Positions 62,142-64,000 of a DNA stretch of 64,000 nt are shown one piece after another (the first letter of the stretch is position 1; each line of letters opens with the position of its first letter). The stretch covers positions 5,930 to 69,929 of the forward strand of contig NZ_JOEZ01000033.1 of NCBI RefSeq assembly GCF_000721175.1, in the 5' to 3' direction. Made by a program: the position numbers and the translations under genes. The notes beneath the pieces are model-generated. The model did not search any database. It worked only from the letters and a program-made list of their open reading frames with translations, and had not been told where the DNA came from. This DNA is from Streptomyces anulatus. GTDB lineage: Bacteria; Actinomycetota; Actinomycetes; Streptomycetales; Streptomycetaceae.

Positions 62142-63626
62142 ATGCCGTCACCCGCCGTCGTCATCGGCGTGGACAGCTCCACCCAGTCCACCAAGGCCGC
62201 CTTCATCGACGCCGTGACCGGCGAGCAGCTCGCCGTGGGGCGCGCCCCGCACGTGGTCACCGGCGAGGGCGGGGCCCGGATGAGCGATCCGGAGATCTGG
62301 TGGCGGGCCCTGTGCGAGGCGGTGGCCACCGGGCTGAAGGAGTCCGGCCTCCCCGCGCGCGCGGTCACCGGCATCGCGGTCGCCGGGCAGCAGCACGGGC
62401 TCGTCGTACTGGACGGGGCGGGCCGGCCGCTGCGCCCGGCGCTGCTGTGGAACGACACCCGCTCCGCTCCGCAGGCCGCCGCTCTCACCGAGGCGTTCGG
62501 CGGGCCCGAGGCCTGGACGGAGCGGACCGGATCGGTGCCGGTGGCGTCCATCACGGCCTCCAAATGGCAGTGGCTGCGCGAGAACGACCCCGCGAGCGCC
62601 GCGAACGCGGCTGCGGTCCGGCTCCCCCACGACTTCCTGACCGAGCGCCTCGCGGGCGTCGCCGCCACCGACCCGGGGGACGCATCGGGCAGCGGCTGGT
62701 ACTCCACCGCGACCGGCGCCTACGACCCCGACCTGCTGGAGCTCCTCGGCCTCGACGCGGCCCTGCTCCCGGAGGTCGCGCCCACCGGGGCGGCCCGGAT
62801 CGGCTCGCTCACCGAAGCGGCGGCCCGCGCGCTCGGGCTGCCCGCGGGCATCGCGGTGGCGGCCGGTACCGGCGACAACATGAGCGCCGCCGTGGGCCTC
62901 GGGCTGGGCGGCGACGGGCTGCTGGACCACCCGGCCCTCAGCCTCGGCACCTCCGGCACGGTGTTCGCCGCCTCCCGCACCCGGCCCACGTCCACCGCGC
63001 TGAACGGGTTCGCCGCCGCCGACGGCACGTACCTCCCACTGGCCTGCACCCTCAACTGCACGCTCGCCGTCGACAAGGTGGCCGCCCTGCTCGGCCTGGA
63101 CCGCGAGGACGCGGCACCCGGCGGCGAGGCGGTCCTGCTCCCGTACCTCGACGGCGAACGGACCCCCGACCTGCCGACCGCCTCCGGGCTGCTGACCGGC
63201 CTGCGCCATGACACGACCCGGCGGCAACTGCTGGGCGCCGCCTACGAGGGCGCGGCCGTCACCGTGCTGCGGGCCATGGACGGACTGCTGTCGGCCTGCG
63301 GCCTCGACCCCGCCGCGCCCGAGGTCGCCGCCCGGCCGCTGCGCCTGATCGGCGGCGGGGCGCGGGGGCGGATGTGGGTGGAGACGGTGCGCCGGCTCTC
63401 GGGCCGCCCGCTCGTGATCCCCGGCAGCGGAGAGCTGGTGGCCTTCGGCGCTGCGGCGCTCGCCGCGTCGGCGGCGGGCGGCGGTGACCCGGTGGCGCTG
63501 GCGACGGCCTGGCAGAAGTCGGGGACGGACCGTCAGCTGCCCCCGGTGGAAAGGGACGTGGAGACCTGGGGGCGGGTCACATCGGTCCTTGAGCGTGCGT
63601 CCGGTCCCCTGCTCGGCGGTCCCTGA
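62142..63626 (+). CDS. xylB: Xylulokinase
   Basis: 494 residues from the ATG at 62142 (AAAGAGG upstream). FGGY-family blocks: IGVDSSTQSTKAAF (phosphate 1, about 9-22), GQQHGLVVLD (about 80), WNDTRS (about 100), LGTSGTVFAA (about 270) and GGGARGRMWVETV (about 405). It phosphorylates xylulose for the pentose phosphate pathway. It completes the xyl locus with divergent xylA and the ROK regulator. Confidence 0.96.
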   Translation: MPSPAVVIGVDSSTQSTKAAFIDAVTGEQLAVGRAPHVVTGEGGARMSDPEIWWRALCEAVATGLKESGLPARAVTGIAVAGQQHGLVVLDGAGRPLRPALLWNDTRSAPQAAALTEAFGGPEAWTERTGSVPVASITASKWQWLRENDPASAANAAAVRLPHDFLTERLAGVAATDPGDASGSGWYSTATGAYDPDLLELLGLDAALLPEVAPTGAARIGSLTEAAARALGLPAGIAVAAGTGDNMSAAVGLGLGGDGLLDHPALSLGTSGTVFAASRTRPTSTALNGFAAADGTYLPLACTLNCTLAVDKVAALLGLDREDAAPGGEAVLLPYLDGERTPDLPTASGLLTGLRHDTTRRQLLGAAYEGAAVTVLRAMDGLLSACGLDPAAPEVAARPLRLIGGGARGRMWVETVRRLSGRPLVIPGSGELVAFGAAALAASAAGGGDPVALATAWQKSGTDRQLPPVERDVETWGRVTSVLERASGPLLGGP

Positions 63627-63896
63627 CACCGCCGAGGGCCATCATGTCCTCGTTGAGGCCGACGGCGCGCGGAGTGCCGCCCTCGCTCCGGGCGGCGGCG
63701 CGCGACTGTGCGGACCGGCGGGCGGGCACCGGCGGCAGAACTCGGGCCGGTGCGTGTACGCCGAGCCGAGGGAAATCGACAGGGGGTTCTCCGCGTCGTC
63801 CGGCCGGGTCCACCGGCCGGTGCCGGCGTGGGCGTCGAAGCAGGGCCCGACGAAGGACACCGTCCCGCTGTCGGCCTTGTCGGCGCGGGGCCGCAC
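63577..63896 (-). pseudogene. Possible degraded coding fragment
   Basis: On the minus strand 63896-63720 has near-perfect third-position GC (SFVGPCFDAHAGTG, then ENPLSISLGSAYTHRPEFCRRC). Further on the bias continues in another frame (EGGTPRAVGLNEDMMALGG). This fits a gene with a frameshift near 63700-63720 and a 3' end running into xylB. I do not recognise the protein. It could also be chance in high-GC DNA. Confidence 0.3.
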
Positions 63897-64000
63897 GGCC
63901 CTGGTGAAGTTCCCCCCGGGCCCTGGACAGCGGGTGTTTACGCTGCGGGGGTGAGGTCTTGCCTGAGCAAGGTTCTCGTTTCGAGTGGGGTGACGTACCC
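63627..64000. other. Window end without confident gene
   Basis: Apart from the degraded fragment on the minus strand, nothing in the last 374 bases is well supported. A GTG at 63951 after a TACGCT hexamer could begin a gene that continues beyond the window, but only 50 bases are seen. Confidence 0.5.

Noticed and set aside
63951..64000. GTG after a TACGCT hexamer at the window end
   Set aside because: Only 16 codons are visible, not enough to support a gene.

Overview
The window is chromosomal DNA from a Streptomyces or a close relative. It has very high GC with strong third-position GC bias, many 1-4 bp stop/start overlaps, and typical Streptomyces families: WhiB, a conservon with a CYP157-like P450, a WhiJ-type XRE/DUF397/anti-sigma-like locus, a small laccase and an Mce operon. 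I see no tRNA, rRNA, CRISPR array, phage or intact transposase. The visible mobile DNA is two MITE-like elements.

Layout. 1-9.8 kb: the 3' end of a UvrA-family gene, an acyl-ACP desaturase behind an inverted-repeat operator, a giant HEAT-like protein, a WhiB regulator, a VOC protein, an SNF2 helicase and a Tat-exported two-domain laccase. 10-14.8 kb: two coupled secreted redox/sugar proteins, ThuA plus PQQ-type dehydrogenase and cupredoxin plus Ig-like repeats plus DUF1080, divergent from the laccase. 14.8-19.1 kb: a split NHEJ pair (LigD-type polymerase and ATP-dependent ligase, divergent), a membrane protein coupled to the polymerase gene, and PPK2. 19.2-32.9 kb: a complete Mce importer operon on the minus strand (ATPase, two YrbE permeases, MceA-F, four Mce-associated proteins), followed by a transglycosylase-like secreted protein.

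33-39.1 kb: three secreted Cys-containing proteins, one DUF6801-like, divergent from a PucR-type regulator, then a remnant of an acyl-CoA dehydrogenase 3' end. This group may be functionally tied to the Mce importer (inference). 40-45.5 kb: small conserved gene, ATP-grasp protein coupled to an MFS exporter with a winged-helix-like tail, YchJ, GlxA-type regulator, cupin. 45.5-48.7 kb: SAM methyltransferase and the WhiJ-type locus. 48.7-55 kb: a GH4 glycosidase and the conservon cvnA-B-C-D-P450. 55.6-59.2 kb: IclR and MarR regulators, then a small secreted protein with DUF3105 and DUF305 proteins.

59.2-63.6 kb is the xylose locus: a ROK repressor that looks disrupted beside a 30-nt poly-C tract, a roughly 26-bp tandem repeat, and divergent xylA/xylB with paired operator-like sites. 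The most unusual points are the two MITE copies, each sitting exactly on a TGA stop codon that doubles as its TNA target duplication; the broken ROK gene; and the secreted copper-redox and Mce-linked secreted-protein clusters.
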